Shown one piece after another: positions 1 to 9,118 of a stretch of 34,863 nt of DNA. The DNA lies in the NCBI GenBank assembly GCA_030426545.1, contig JAUHYL010000042.1, positions 1 to 34,863 of the forward strand, given 5' to 3'. Source of the stretch: Gammaproteobacteria bacterium. GTDB lineage: Bacteria; Pseudomonadota; Gammaproteobacteria; Pseudomonadales; Halieaceae. Positions within the stretch are counted from its first letter, which is position 1; every line of letters starts with the position of its first letter. The notes below the pieces were generated by a model, which was not told where the DNA came from, searched no databases, and worked only from the letters and a program-made list of their open reading frames with translations. The position numbers were made by a program, and so were the translations under genes.

Positions 1-1274
1 GATGCGCCGAAGTCGAAGTCCCCGCCGGCGTTCTCCGGGCAATTGGCGCCGCCATTGAGACAGGCGGCATTCCAGGCATCGTCCGCGGTGGCCTGGAACT
101 TCCACACCAGTTCGCCACTGTCGATATCCAGCGCGACGATCGCGTCCGAGGTATCGGTAGTTGGATGCGACAAATTTTCCCCGGTACCCACGTACACCCG
201 GCCCCGTTTGGCATCCACCGTGGGCGTGCTCCAGACGCTGACGCCAGAGGGGCCATACAGGGGTGCGCCGTCGGCATTTTTTCCCTGCAAGCTGGCGTCC
301 GCGGTACCGTGCCAGGCCCACAGCTGCGAGCCATCCCGGGCATCCAGGGCGATCACACCGCCGTGGGATTTGCAGCAGACATGGGTTGGACTACCCGACA
401 CCGCCACTTCGTAGGAAGACACCGGCACGAACAGGCGACCGTCGTGATAGGTGATAGAGCCGGTGATGACCGAGGTATCGTAGAGCCGAGCCGCCTCCTG
501 CCAGACGATCTCAAGCGACCGGGGATCAACCGCGTAGATCGATGCCATGGAATCGGCAAAGACCAGGAGCTGTCGGCCGCTGTCCAGGGTCGCCAGCGTA
601 ATCGCAGAACGGATCCCGCTGAGCACTTCCCTGTGACGCTTTATACAGCCTGTGTACCGGTCAATGGCGTACAGCTTGCCGGTCTTGTCGCCAAAATACA
701 GCGTGTCACCGACCACCGCCGGCTGTGAGCGCATGTCGCTGACCTTGGGAAATGCGAGGCTCCACACCAGTTCCAGCCCAGCCACATTGTCCCGGGTAAC
801 ACCGGCCCTGGCATCCGGCAGATAGCGGCGGTTGTGCGTTCCCATGCCCCAGTTGGCGGCGTACACAGTCTCCCTCTGGGCACTCGCGTCATCTGCGCAC
901 TGGTTCTGCGCTACCCATTCGTCGGCGGGGGCGGAACCGGCGAGGTAGATCGCAATCAGCCCTTTCTCCTGTTTGCTGAGGTGAGCCGACATGGGCGCCA
1001 TCTTGCCGAACTCCAGCGCAACCATGACTGTCTCCTTGGAAAAGCCACCCAGCGCCTCCCGCGTGGGGGCGTGCATGGCCGGGTTGTCATGGCAACTCGC
1101 ACAGTGCCGGTCAAACAGCTTTTCGCCGACGTAGGCCAGCGGCAACTTGTCGGCGTGGCGCATGGCAAACGACTCCGCCGCCTTCAACGGGTTTTCGCTG
1201 AAGATAAAAAAGCCGCCCAGCAACACCGCGGGGATCGCCAACAGCGCGACCATGACCAACAGGAATTTTTTCAT
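1..1274 (-). CDS. Cytochrome c / PQQ beta-propeller dehydrogenase, polyvinyl-alcohol-dehydrogenase-like (3' end outside window)
   Basis: This gene reads leftwards and is still open at base 1, so about 424 codons are visible and the C-terminus is missing. The start ATG at 1274 follows a GAGGA that overlaps the stop of the gene before it. An N-terminal hydrophobic segment (about residues 4-26) looks like a signal peptide or anchor. A haem c site CASCH follows (Cys58, Cys61, His62). From about residue 110 come repeated propeller blades of the PQQ type, with segments such as VIALDARDGSQLWAW and IVALDIDSGELVWKF, and a vicinal Cys-Cys in the form THVCCKSHGG. Cytochrome domain first and quinoprotein propeller second is the layout of cytochrome-type polyvinyl alcohol dehydrogenases. 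The protein probably oxidises an alcohol in the periplasm and passes electrons to its own haem. The substrate cannot be told from sequence. It is the last visible gene of a three-gene operon. Confidence 0.85.
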   Translation of the reverse strand, partial: MKKFLLVMVALLAIPAVLLGGFFIFSENPLKAAESFAMRHADKLPLAYVGEKLFDRHCASCHDNPAMHAPTREALGGFSKETVMVALEFGKMAPMSAHLSKQEKGLIAIYLAGSAPADEWVAQNQCADDASAQRETVYAANWGMGTHNRRYLPDARAGVTRDNVAGLELVWSLAFPKVSDMRSQPAVVGDTLYFGDKTGKLYAIDRYTGCIKRHREVLSGIRSAITLATLDSGRQLLVFADSMASIYAVDPRSLEIVWQEAARLYDTSVITGSITYHDGRLFVPVSSYEVAVSGSPTHVCCKSHGGVIALDARDGSQLWAWHGTADASLQGKNADGAPLYGPSGVSVWSTPTVDAKRGRVYVGTGENLSHPTTDTSDAIVALDIDSGELVWKFQATADDAWNAACLNGGANCPENAGGDFDFGA

Positions 1275-1281
1275 CGCTTCC

Positions 1282-3198
1282 TCACCGCGGTAACGCGAAC
1301 GCGTACAGGTAATCACCGAATCCGCGCGCAAACATGTGATGCCCGCCGGCATTGATCACCACGTACTGGCGGCCGCGATACTCGTAAGTCATGGGGATTG
1401 CCGTGGCATCCACCGGCAACGTGTAGCGCCACAGCGTCGAACCGTCGCGAACATCGAAAGCGCGAATCTGTCGATCCATGGTCGAGCCGATAAAGAACAG
1501 GCCACCGGCAGTCGCGATACCGCCGCCCAGGTTGGGTGTACCCCATTCAATGTCGAACGGCGCGGTGACGGGCCCCATTTCGTGTACAGAACCCAGCGCC
1601 ACCTCCCAGAGAATGGTGCCCGCCTGTAAATCTACCGCGACCAGCTTGCCCCAGGGTGGCCGGTTGCAGGGAATACCCAGGAAAGACTGCAGGCTACCGA
1701 TTTCCACCATGTAGGGTGTCCCGTGCATGGTGACCTGCATGCGATGACCGGCTGCGGGATGATCGCGTTTCGTCTCCACATCACCCTCGTCCACCGCAAT
1801 GAGGCGTCCGGTGAACGGTATATTGTTTACGTTGGTAATCAGCACGGGACTGTCGGTGAGCAAAGCGCCACCGCCCCAGTTGGCGCCGCCCAGGCTGCCG
1901 GGAAACATCAGGGTCAGTTGCTCGCTGAGCGGCGAGAAAAGTCCGAGATTGTCCAGCCCCGCAAGCTGTCGGCGACAGTCTTCCCGGTCAATCGGCGTCA
2001 ACCCCCAGGCCTGTTCCGGCATAAGAAACGGGTCAAGCAGCTGCGGCGGCGCGATGGGCTTGGGTTGCGTCGGCGCTGTCACCTCGCCCGGAACCTTGGA
2101 CGGCGGTACCGGTTGTTCAGTGATCTCCCACAGCGATTCGCCGGTGAGGCGGTTAAGCACAAAGACGAAGCCCTGTTTCGTCAACTGCGCGAGCGCGGGA
2201 ATATCGGCGCCACCTTTGGTCCATTGAAACAAAATTGGCTGCGCCGGCGTGTCGTAATCCCACAGGTCGTGGCGCACATGCTGGAAGTGCCAGCGAACGT
2301 CGCCCGTGGCAATGTCCAGCGCGACAACGCTGTTGGCATACGTATTGTTTCCCGGACGAGAAACACCGTAGTAATCCGGTGAAGGCGCACTGGTAGGCAG
2401 ATAGACAAGTCCGAGTTCGCGGTCGACGGAGATGGGTGCCCAGACATTGGCACTGCCGCTATCACGGTGTCCCTGCAATGGGTCAAACTGCCAACGCGGC
2501 TTGCCACTGAGACTATCGAACGCACGCACTGTGCCGCGGGGTGTCTTGCTGCGCACAAAGTCAATCACGGTGGAGCCGGTAATCACCGTCCCATCGACGA
2601 CGACCGGCGGCGAGGAGTTGCTGACGTCGCCCGCGACGTGGCCCTCTTTACCGTACAGAGGCACGACACCATCCTCACCGAAACTGCGGCAGGGACGACC
2701 GCTGTGTGCATCGATGGCCCACAGCTTGCGATCGTGTGTGCTCATATACAGGCGGTGGCGGCAGTCACCTTGCGCGGCCGTTCGGACTTCTTCGTAGTAG
2801 GCGACGCCACGACAGCGGAATGGCCTGTCACCACCCCGGTCGATCTCGGGATCAAAGAACCAGCGTTCTTCGCCGCTCGCCGGATCCAGTGCGATCACTC
2901 GATTGAAAGGGGTGCAGTACACCAGCGATTCTCCCGCCTCGGGCGGCAGTAATATAGGCGTGCTCTGGGTCGAGGTTTGCACCATCTGGTCAGCGTGGCG
3001 CTCCGCATCACCGCTGCGATGCACCCAGGCCACGTCCAGCTGGGCGACATTGTCGCGATTGATCGCTTTCGCGTCTGAGAAATGGCGTCCGCCGGCGTCG
3101 CCACCGTAATACTGCCAGGTAGCATCGGCGCTCACCTGCAGTGCAATAAGACTCAGCCCCAGCAGACAGGCCCGTCGATACATGCCGCGCACTGCCAT
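1282..3198 (-). CDS. Soluble periplasmic PQQ-dependent dehydrogenase (glucose/quinate dehydrogenase family)
   Basis: The 638-residue protein has a short N-terminal signal peptide (about residues 1-24) and then an eight-bladed quinoprotein propeller. It lacks the five-helix membrane domain of E. coli Gcd, so it should be free in the periplasm. Family signatures are clear: NVWAPISVDRELGLVYLPT (251-269), the active-site stretch HDLWDYD with Asp314, and Lys341 27 residues later. That is the same spacing as the catalytic Asp466/Lys493 of Gcd. The C-terminal RGRQYVVINAGGHHMFARG is also typical. Known members oxidise sugars, cyclic polyols or alcohols with PQQ; the substrate here is unknown. The start lies only 3 bases after the stop of the upstream gene and has no good ribosome site, which suggests translational coupling; an internal ATG at 3183 is an alternative start. 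No PQQ synthesis genes are in the window. Confidence 0.9.
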   Translation of the reverse strand: MAVRGMYRRACLLGLSLIALQVSADATWQYYGGDAGGRHFSDAKAINRDNVAQLDVAWVHRSGDAERHADQMVQTSTQSTPILLPPEAGESLVYCTPFNRVIALDPASGEERWFFDPEIDRGGDRPFRCRGVAYYEEVRTAAQGDCRHRLYMSTHDRKLWAIDAHSGRPCRSFGEDGVVPLYGKEGHVAGDVSNSSPPVVVDGTVITGSTVIDFVRSKTPRGTVRAFDSLSGKPRWQFDPLQGHRDSGSANVWAPISVDRELGLVYLPTSAPSPDYYGVSRPGNNTYANSVVALDIATGDVRWHFQHVRHDLWDYDTPAQPILFQWTKGGADIPALAQLTKQGFVFVLNRLTGESLWEITEQPVPPSKVPGEVTAPTQPKPIAPPQLLDPFLMPEQAWGLTPIDREDCRRQLAGLDNLGLFSPLSEQLTLMFPGSLGGANWGGGALLTDSPVLITNVNNIPFTGRLIAVDEGDVETKRDHPAAGHRMQVTMHGTPYMVEIGSLQSFLGIPCNRPPWGKLVAVDLQAGTILWEVALGSVHEMGPVTAPFDIEWGTPNLGGGIATAGGLFFIGSTMDRQIRAFDVRDGSTLWRYTLPVDATAIPMTYEYRGRQYVVINAGGHHMFARGFGDYLYAFALPR

Positions 3199-3201
3199 CC
3201 G

Positions 3202-4962
3202 CTAGGGTTCCAGCGGCGTGATGCGCAGCAGCGTGGGGATGCCTCCCTCGGATTGCCAGGTCGGGAAATGCGAGTTCGTGGTATAGACCGCACCGTCTTC
3301 CTCAGACACCTCGATGTCCCGCGTGAAGAAGCGCTGGCGCGGCATGGGGTACACCTTCCACTTTTCGCTGTCGATATTGAAACTGAGAATGGTGTCCGAC
3401 TGGTTGCCGTTCACCCAGACAACACCGCGCTGCCGATCCACATTGAGTGCGTAAGGAATCTCGCTGACGACAGGTAGTTCGTAATGTTTGAATTTTTTCG
3501 TCGTTGGATCGTAGCTGACCAGCAGGGAATCCTGGAAGGCCACGATCCACACCTTGCCGTCGGCATCCACCCGCAAGCGGCGCGGGCCATTGTAGGGGAA
3601 CTCGATCATGGTGACTTCCAGCGTATCGCCATCGATATGCGCAATGTCATTTGCATAGAGGCGCGCCACCCAGACATCGCCATTCGGTGCAACGTCAATT
3701 CCATAGGGCATGGGCAAGCCGATAGACTCGTCAGTGGGTGCAGGCGTGGGGCGGTTCTCCGGATCGAAGCTGAACACAAGCGGCAGCGATTTCAGGATAA
3801 ACCACTCCTTGATAGAGCGAGCCGGCAGATCAATGATCTCGAACTCGCCGCTTGTGCGATCCAGCATACCAACCTGGGAAGACAGGGCCAGCGTGAACCA
3901 GACTCGATCCCTGTCATCGGTACGAATGGTGTGCGGGTAGTAGCCGCCCGGCAGCTTGTGGTCGATGAATGTCTTGCGGGTAACATCAAACTCCAGCAGC
4001 GATTGCTGCATGGAGGGCGTGATAAAAATGTTGCCGTCTTTCCCGGAATAGGCGAAAGAGTGGACGCCATAGTAGTTATACATTTTTGGAAATACCTGGA
4101 ACCGGTTGCCCAGTATTCCTCCCAGCCTTGTGCCCTCTTCATGCGGCACCTTGTAGACAGTGTACTCACCGCTGTCCGGATCAATTTCATAAATACGATC
4201 GAACAGATTGTCTCCCACGTAAATGAAGCCATTGGGGTGCAGCAGAAAATCGTGCATTTGGGAAAAGCCATCGCCAATAGGCCATTCCGTCATTTCAACG
4301 CTGGAGAGATGGCTTTCCCAGGCTCTGGGCACCGGCACACGCTCGGGATTCTCACGCAGTTCGCGGTACTCAGTCTGCAACAATTCACCCATGGTTTCGT
4401 GGTAATCGTGAGGGACCCGTGCGCCGTAGGTGTTCATGCGCTCAATCACGCTGACCCACTGGTCCACCGTACGCTCGTTGCGCATAAACGGTGAGGCCTG
4501 CTGGTGGCAGAACGCACAGTTCAGTAGAAAGCTCTTCCTGAGCTTGTCGTCGCCCCCGAATTCCAGTTGGGAAAGCCAGACGTTGGAAGGATAACTGGCG
4601 ACAAATTGCTCGGGACTCATGGCCTGCAGGGTGACGGATTCAGGCAGTGTGGTCAGATGTGCATCCACGTAGCCCTGGGCGCGCACACGGTAGGTGGCCG
4701 CCGCATTGAAATCGTCCAGTTCGACTACGCCAGCGGCATTGGTGAATCGGGTAATCACTGTCGCGGTGGTGTTGGTGACTCCGTGGGGAGCATAACCGTC
4801 ATCGCTCAAATCCGCGGTGGGCAGGTCCACGGGTGTACGGGTCAGCATCGCCTGCGCAATCGGCTCTCCATGCACATTGACCACTTTCAGCTCGGCGGCC
4901 CAGACGGGCGAGAGAAAAAGAAGGGCAGCCAGTGGGCCAACTCGCAATACGCGTCGTCTCAT
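3202..4962 (-). CDS. Secreted streptogramin-lyase-like beta-propeller with a CXXCH haem-binding site
   Basis: I chose the ATG at 4962 because it is preceded by GGAGA at good spacing and starts a clean signal peptide (MRRRVLRVGPLAALLFLSPVWA). The longer frame, open to 5037, adds an unlikely charged leader. The mature protein (586 residues in total) begins with a beta-sandwich resembling a carboxypeptidase regulatory-like domain (about 25-112). It then has CAFCH (Cys149, Cys152, His153), a possible haem c site, followed by a propeller (about 230-586) with repeats such as PYGIDVAPNGDVWVARLYAN and VWVNGNQSDTILSF. These resemble Vgb/NHL/SMP-30 proteins. Vgb itself is a cytoplasmic lyase that inactivates virginiamycin B, so antibiotic lysis is not implied for this secreted protein. 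As the first gene of the operon with two quinoproteins, it may bind the substrate or relay electrons. Function unproven. Confidence 0.8.
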   Translation of the reverse strand: MRRRVLRVGPLAALLFLSPVWAAELKVVNVHGEPIAQAMLTRTPVDLPTADLSDDGYAPHGVTNTTATVITRFTNAAGVVELDDFNAAATYRVRAQGYVDAHLTTLPESVTLQAMSPEQFVASYPSNVWLSQLEFGGDDKLRKSFLLNCAFCHQQASPFMRNERTVDQWVSVIERMNTYGARVPHDYHETMGELLQTEYRELRENPERVPVPRAWESHLSSVEMTEWPIGDGFSQMHDFLLHPNGFIYVGDNLFDRIYEIDPDSGEYTVYKVPHEEGTRLGGILGNRFQVFPKMYNYYGVHSFAYSGKDGNIFITPSMQQSLLEFDVTRKTFIDHKLPGGYYPHTIRTDDRDRVWFTLALSSQVGMLDRTSGEFEIIDLPARSIKEWFILKSLPLVFSFDPENRPTPAPTDESIGLPMPYGIDVAPNGDVWVARLYANDIAHIDGDTLEVTMIEFPYNGPRRLRVDADGKVWIVAFQDSLLVSYDPTTKKFKHYELPVVSEIPYALNVDRQRGVVWVNGNQSDTILSFNIDSEKWKVYPMPRQRFFTRDIEVSEEDGAVYTTNSHFPTWQSEGGIPTLLRITPLEP

Positions 4963-5110
4963 GCTTCGTCTCCGGGTGAATTGCCGCATATTCTGCCAGC
5001 TTATGGGCGAAAGATCATGGCCGCGCGACCGTTTCAACTATCGTACAGCCAGCGCCGGGAAAACGCGTGGATCGGACGCCGGGGGCAGCGCGTCCGCGGG
5101 GCATCCCATC

Positions 5111-6151
5111 CTAATGGCGGGCAGGCCCCGCGCGACGTGAGTGCGTCTGGATGTGGTTGGTTATCAGGGAAATTACACGGTCTGGTTCATCGACAAAGAG
5201 CCAGTGCCCCGCCGATAGCTCCACCTGGGTGTAGGGACCTGTCATGTAGTCCTGCTGCCACTCAACGCCGCTGCGTGCTACGGCGGGATCAGCGTTACCC
5301 CAGATGAACAGCGTTGGCGTAGCCACCTTCATGGCAGCATTGCTGTCCAACGCGTTCGCATTCATGGCACGGTAGTAATTGAACGTCGCTGTCATCGCGC
5401 CGGGCTCACGCAACACACGCAGATACTCCTCGGTCTGTTGCTCCGACATGCCGGTATACACCGCCTTGTACAGTGCCATATCCGCAAATGCGAAAATACC
5501 TTCTGCCAGCCAGGGGGTGCGGAACAACAGGAAGTAGCTGCTGCTGGCGCGCTGCTCTGCGTCCTCCTCCACCGCGCGGGCAAAGGCGGCCGGGTGCGGT
5601 ATGGACAACGCCGACCAGGTAATAATGCGTTCTGGAACGCGCATCACCACGCCCCAGCCGATCGCCGAGCCCCAGTCGTGTCCGACCAGGTGAAAACGGC
5701 GGAGACCAAAGGCATCAGCCAGCGCCAGAACATCGCTACTCAGGGTATGCAGGGCATAGTCCTGCACGGAATCGGGCCGCGCTCCCGGCGAATAACCGCG
5801 CTGGTCAGGCGCCAGCACACAATACCCGGCGCTCGCCAGCGGATCGATCAGTCGCAGCCACATGGCAGACGTCACCGGCCACCCGTGCAGGAGTATGACT
5901 GCCGGCTTGCTGGCCTGGTCTGCCTCGGGCTCGCAACCCGCCGTACGCACCCGAAACTCCCTGTCTGCAACGGCAACCCGGAGCAGGCCGTCTTGTGCAG
6001 GAGCGGGATACAACGGCAGCGCCCGGGTGGCGGCGGTATGCCGGTATTCGCTGTCCAATGCCCACTGGTACGAGATGACCAGCGCGATAGCCACAATGGC
6101 AAACACTGTGACACTGACAACGACGAACCATTTTATCGCTTTAAATATCAC
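5111..6151 (-). CDS. Membrane-anchored alpha/beta hydrolase, epoxide-hydrolase-like
   Basis: I place the start at GTG 6151, because GAGGTGA sits 8 bases upstream; a GTG four codons earlier (6163) has no ribosome site. The 346-residue product has one N-terminal transmembrane helix (about residues 6-28), so the catalytic domain is probably periplasmic. Visible motifs are the oxyanion-hole LLHGWP, the DQRGYSPG turn, and the nucleophile elbow GHDWGS. Asp at the nucleophile position is typical of epoxide hydrolases and haloalkane dehalogenases rather than serine esterases. The likely acid is Asp in WGNADPAV and the base is His in AGHWLFVDEP. Family knowledge points to hydrolysis of an epoxide or related C-X bond through an alkyl-enzyme ester. 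It lies 148 bases upstream of the propeller/quinoprotein operon on the same strand and may feed it alcohols or diols; this is inference. Confidence 0.82.
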   Translation of the reverse strand: MIFKAIKWFVVVSVTVFAIVAIALVISYQWALDSEYRHTAATRALPLYPAPAQDGLLRVAVADREFRVRTAGCEPEADQASKPAVILLHGWPVTSAMWLRLIDPLASAGYCVLAPDQRGYSPGARPDSVQDYALHTLSSDVLALADAFGLRRFHLVGHDWGSAIGWGVVMRVPERIITWSALSIPHPAAFARAVEEDAEQRASSSYFLLFRTPWLAEGIFAFADMALYKAVYTGMSEQQTEEYLRVLREPGAMTATFNYYRAMNANALDSNAAMKVATPTLFIWGNADPAVARSGVEWQQDYMTGPYTQVELSAGHWLFVDEPDRVISLITNHIQTHSRRAGPARH

Positions 6152-6373
6152 GCTGATCGTCACCTCACGTTGTTGAAGTCACCGCGTTTCGCCTCGCGGT
6201 TGTCGCTGATCTAAAGTACATGGATAAGGATAGATGAGCCAGCAGGGTTGGCCCAGGCCCGGCACGCCCCCGAAATGCCGATTGCGCTCGACTCTCGGCC
6301 AGGTTACCACCGTCAATGGCATTGGCACGCTGCTGCGCTACACTGACGGTTAAAATAAGAGGAGTCACCTGTC
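6152..6373. promoter_or_regulatory. Divergent intergenic region between hydrolase and DUF3604 gene
   Basis: About 220 bases separate the two divergent starts. On the plus strand a TACACT at 6339-6344 could be a -10 element, with ATGGCA (6316-6321) 17 bases upstream as a weak -35. An AGGAG ribosome site precedes the ATG at 6374. I see no clear promoter for the minus-strand gene. TACACT recurs before several genes in this window (see findings). Confidence 0.35.
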
Positions 6374-8308
6374 ATGCAATCACTTTATCGTTCGTTTGTG
6401 GCCACGCTGGCTGTCATGCTGTGGTGCACGCCGGGCGTCTGCAAGGCAGCGTCCGAGGAATATTCACCGCCGGTTCGCGACGAACACCCCCGCCAGGTAT
6501 TCTGGGGCGACACCCACCTGCACACCAACCAGTCGCCAGACGCATTCACCTTCGGCAATCGCGGCGTCACGCCGGATCAGGCCTACCGGTTTGCCCGCGG
6601 AGAAACGGTGGTTTCACAATCGGGCGTAAAGGCGAGGCTCGGGCGACCGCTGGACTTTCTGATGGTCTCCGATCACTCAGAGTTCATGGGCATATTTCCC
6701 AAAGTATTCAGCCAGGCGGCCGACATCATGGCCACACCGCTGGGCAAGCGCTGGTGGCAGCACGTGGAAGCGGGCAGGCCCGAACTGGTGCTGATGGAGT
6801 TCGGCCTTATCTCCATGGGCGCGCAGGATCATGACCCGCAGGCGCTGATGAGCCTGGACAGCTCCCTGACGCCGGAGTTTCTGGCCGGCCTGCAGGACGT
6901 ACGGGTACCAGACGAGATACGCCAGTCCGTCTGGAACAACGTCGGCCAGGTGGCAGATGCGTTCAACGAACCCGGCCGTTTTACCGCCTTCATCGGCTAC
7001 GAGTGGACCTCCATGCCCGGGGGCAACAACCTGCATCGCAACGTGCTGTTCCGCGATGGTGCCGATAAAACTTCCCAGATCGTGCCCTTCTCATCACTGG
7101 AGAGCGGCGACCCCGAGGATCTGTGGGCATTTCTGCAGGCGTATGAAGAACAAACCGGCGGCGCAGTGCTCGCTATCCCACACAACGGCAATGTGAGTAA
7201 CGGCCTGATGTTTGCCGAAACCACGCTGGCGGGAAAACCACTGAGCCAGGATTACGCCGCGCGGCGCAGCCGCTGGGAGCCCATTGTCGAGGTCACCCAG
7301 ATCAAGGGCGACGGCGAGACACACCCCTTCCTGTCGCCCAACGACGAGTTCGCCGACTACGAAACCTGGGACAAGGCCAACCTGTCCATGAACACCCGCA
7401 AGGAGCAGTGGCAGTTGGAGTTTGAATACGCGCGTTCTGCCCTGAAGCGCGGCCTGGCACTGGAGCAAAAACTGGGTGCCAACCCCTATGCCTTCGGCAT
7501 GATCGGCAGTACCGATTCGCACACCAGCCTGGCCACCGCAGAGGAGAACAACTTCTTCGGCAAGATGACCAGTGCCGAACCGGCACCCGGGCGCGCACAG
7601 GGTGACTACTTCCCCGTGGATGCGGGCCAGCAGGATATCACTCTGCAGCAGTGGGAATCACTGGCCGCCGGCTATGCCGCGGTCTGGGCCAGTGAAAATA
7701 CGCGCGAAGCGCTGTTCGACGCGCTGCGCGCACGCGAGACCTACGCTACGACGGGGCCACGCATGGTGGTGCGCTTCTTCGGCGGCTGGGCATTCGAAGA
7801 CGGTGATGATCTGCGCCCCGACTTCGCCAGCCTGGGCTACCGCGAGGGCGTACCCATGGGCAGCAGCCTGCCATCGGCACAGGGGAAAACACCCACGTTC
7901 ATCGTGGCCGCCGCGCGGGATCCCGATGGTGCCAATCTCGACCGCGTCCAGATCGTGAAGGGCTGGGTCGACAGCGCAGGCGCCACCCACGAAAAAGTCT
8001 ACAACGTGGCGGCTTCGGACAGTCGACGTATCCGTCGCAACAAACTGAAGCCAGTGGGCAATACGGTCGACATCGACAGCGCCACCTACCGCAACTCGAT
8101 CGGCGATCCAGAGCTCTCCGCCGTATGGACTGACCCTGATTTCGACCCCGCAGAGCGCGCCTTTTACTACGCACGCGTACTGGAGATACCCACCCCGCGC
8201 TGGACAACTATCGATGCAGCGCAATTCGGAGAGGCGCTACCAGAGGATGCGCCGGCGTACGGACAGGAGCGCGCATACACCTCGCCGATCTGGTACCAGC
8301 CTGAGTGA
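6374..8308 (+). CDS. Secreted DUF3604 protein (PHP-like metal-dependent fold)
   Basis: The 644-residue protein starts at an ATG with AGGAG upstream and has a signal peptide ending near residue 25 (VCKAAS). It is recognisable as a DUF3604 protein by WGDTHLHTNQSPDAF (about 45-59), where the Asp-x-His-x-His arrangement (Asp46, His48, His50) looks like a PHP-type metal site. Further possible metal ligands are Asp100/His101 in MVSDHSEFMG, His in IPHNGN, and GSTDSHTS. The family is widespread in marine bacteria but has no firmly assigned substrate; members resemble metal-dependent phosphoesterases or hydrolases. It seems to be a single-gene unit followed by a short GC-rich hairpin. Family assignment is secure; a specific reaction is not. 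Confidence 0.88.
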   Translation: MQSLYRSFVATLAVMLWCTPGVCKAASEEYSPPVRDEHPRQVFWGDTHLHTNQSPDAFTFGNRGVTPDQAYRFARGETVVSQSGVKARLGRPLDFLMVSDHSEFMGIFPKVFSQAADIMATPLGKRWWQHVEAGRPELVLMEFGLISMGAQDHDPQALMSLDSSLTPEFLAGLQDVRVPDEIRQSVWNNVGQVADAFNEPGRFTAFIGYEWTSMPGGNNLHRNVLFRDGADKTSQIVPFSSLESGDPEDLWAFLQAYEEQTGGAVLAIPHNGNVSNGLMFAETTLAGKPLSQDYAARRSRWEPIVEVTQIKGDGETHPFLSPNDEFADYETWDKANLSMNTRKEQWQLEFEYARSALKRGLALEQKLGANPYAFGMIGSTDSHTSLATAEENNFFGKMTSAEPAPGRAQGDYFPVDAGQQDITLQQWESLAAGYAAVWASENTREALFDALRARETYATTGPRMVVRFFGGWAFEDGDDLRPDFASLGYREGVPMGSSLPSAQGKTPTFIVAAARDPDGANLDRVQIVKGWVDSAGATHEKVYNVAASDSRRIRRNKLKPVGNTVDIDSATYRNSIGDPELSAVWTDPDFDPAERAFYYARVLEIPTPRWTTIDAAQFGEALPEDAPAYGQERAYTSPIWYQPE

Positions 8309-8367
8309 TGGGCGAATTGCAGACAGCGGGAAAGTGTCGCTGAAGTTGCGGCAACCCGGCAGCGCCA

Positions 8368-8385
8368 GGCGGGGAAGAACCCGCC
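8368..8385 (+). terminator. GC-rich hairpin after the DUF3604 gene
   Basis: GGCGGG and CCCGCC form a perfect 6-base stem with a GAAGAA loop, 60 bases after the stop codon. No T-run follows, so it is at best a weak or Rho-assisted terminator. It sits in the convergent gap before the minus-strand gene ending at 8418. Confidence 0.4.
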
Positions 8386-8417
8386 AATCGCCGCTACCGT
8401 AAGATCACAGTGGGCAC

Positions 8418-8885
8418 CTATCGCAACGGCCGGGAGATGTTGATCTCCACGCCGTCAACGGTTGTGCTCCCCTCCTCGGACTCCTCCAGCATCAGCCTTC
8501 CGGATATGTTCCTCGGTTGCGACTGCTTCTCTGAGTCAAAGAACTGGGGCAGTCGTTGTTGCTGCTCGGGCTCATCGAGCCTGCCGGGATCGTCGCCGGG
8601 AATCTCGGTGGGCAGACTCAAATCCAGCACAACGGGTGCAGCGGGCGCAGGTTCTGCTTCGCTGTGAGGTGAGTCGGACGTCGACGCAACAGCGTGCTGC
8701 GTGGCGGGCGCCTCACCCGGTGCTTCCGGCACAGGTGGCTCATCCCCCGCCTGATGTACTGGCGCAGCTGAGGGCGTGAACGGCACAACTTGTTGTTCCC
8801 TCGCCAGCGGAGATCGCAGGTACCAGACGCCGAATCCCGCCATCAGCAGGATAAGCACAAGGGTCAAATTGATATAGGTTCGCAT
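8418..8885 (-). CDS. Small single-pass membrane protein of unknown function
   Basis: I do not recognise this 155-residue protein. One transmembrane helix lies at residues 5-23 (LTLVLILLMAGFGVWYL), followed by a low-complexity region rich in Pro, Ala, Glu and Ser (about 35-95). A more ordered C-terminal part follows, with ISGRLMLEESEEGSTTVDG and a final VEINISRPLR. The layout suggests an inner-membrane anchor with a periplasmic tail, like small scaffold or secretion-accessory proteins, but no family can be named. The ATG at 8885 has no clear Shine-Dalgarno sequence. On the minus strand a perfect TATAAT lies at 8962-8957 and a TACACT at 8929-8924, either of which could drive it. Codon use and reading-frame length support a real gene. 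Confidence 0.65.
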   Translation of the reverse strand: MRTYINLTLVLILLMAGFGVWYLRSPLAREQQVVPFTPSAAPVHQAGDEPPVPEAPGEAPATQHAVASTSDSPHSEAEPAPAAPVVLDLSLPTEIPGDDPGRLDEPEQQQRLPQFFDSEKQSQPRNISGRLMLEESEEGSTTVDGVEINISRPLR

Positions 8886-8956
8886 AATACTGAAAGGGAG
8901 CAGGTCGCAACCCGCAGTTGGACAGTGTAACGGCGCAATAGTGCCAGGGCCGACAG

Positions 8957-8979
8957 ATTATAGCGCGTATGCGCCTGGC
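8957..8979 (-). promoter_or_regulatory. Putative sigma70 promoter for the small membrane protein gene
   Basis: A perfect TATAAT reads on the minus strand at 8962-8957. The best -35 candidate is a TTGGGC just beyond a 15-base spacer, which is short. GCCAGG (8943-8948) and CCTGGC (8974-8979) form an inverted repeat around the -10 and could be an operator. The leader to the ATG at 8885 would be about 65 bases. Confidence 0.4.
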
Positions 8980-9118
8980 CCAATACGCCCGTCAGCGCCA
9001 AACTTGCCTCGGCCAGACAGTCGCGCGCTCATCCCTCGCTTGCATCACCACAGGCCAACCGATATAACCGCAACTCCCCGGGATCATCCATGCGGCACAC
9101 CGCTGCGTAGAGCTATAC

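Noticed and set aside
3202-4962. Virginiamycin B lyase (antibiotic resistance)
   Set aside because: It has a signal peptide, an extra N-terminal domain and a CXXCH site, and sits in a quinoprotein operon; only the propeller fold is shared.
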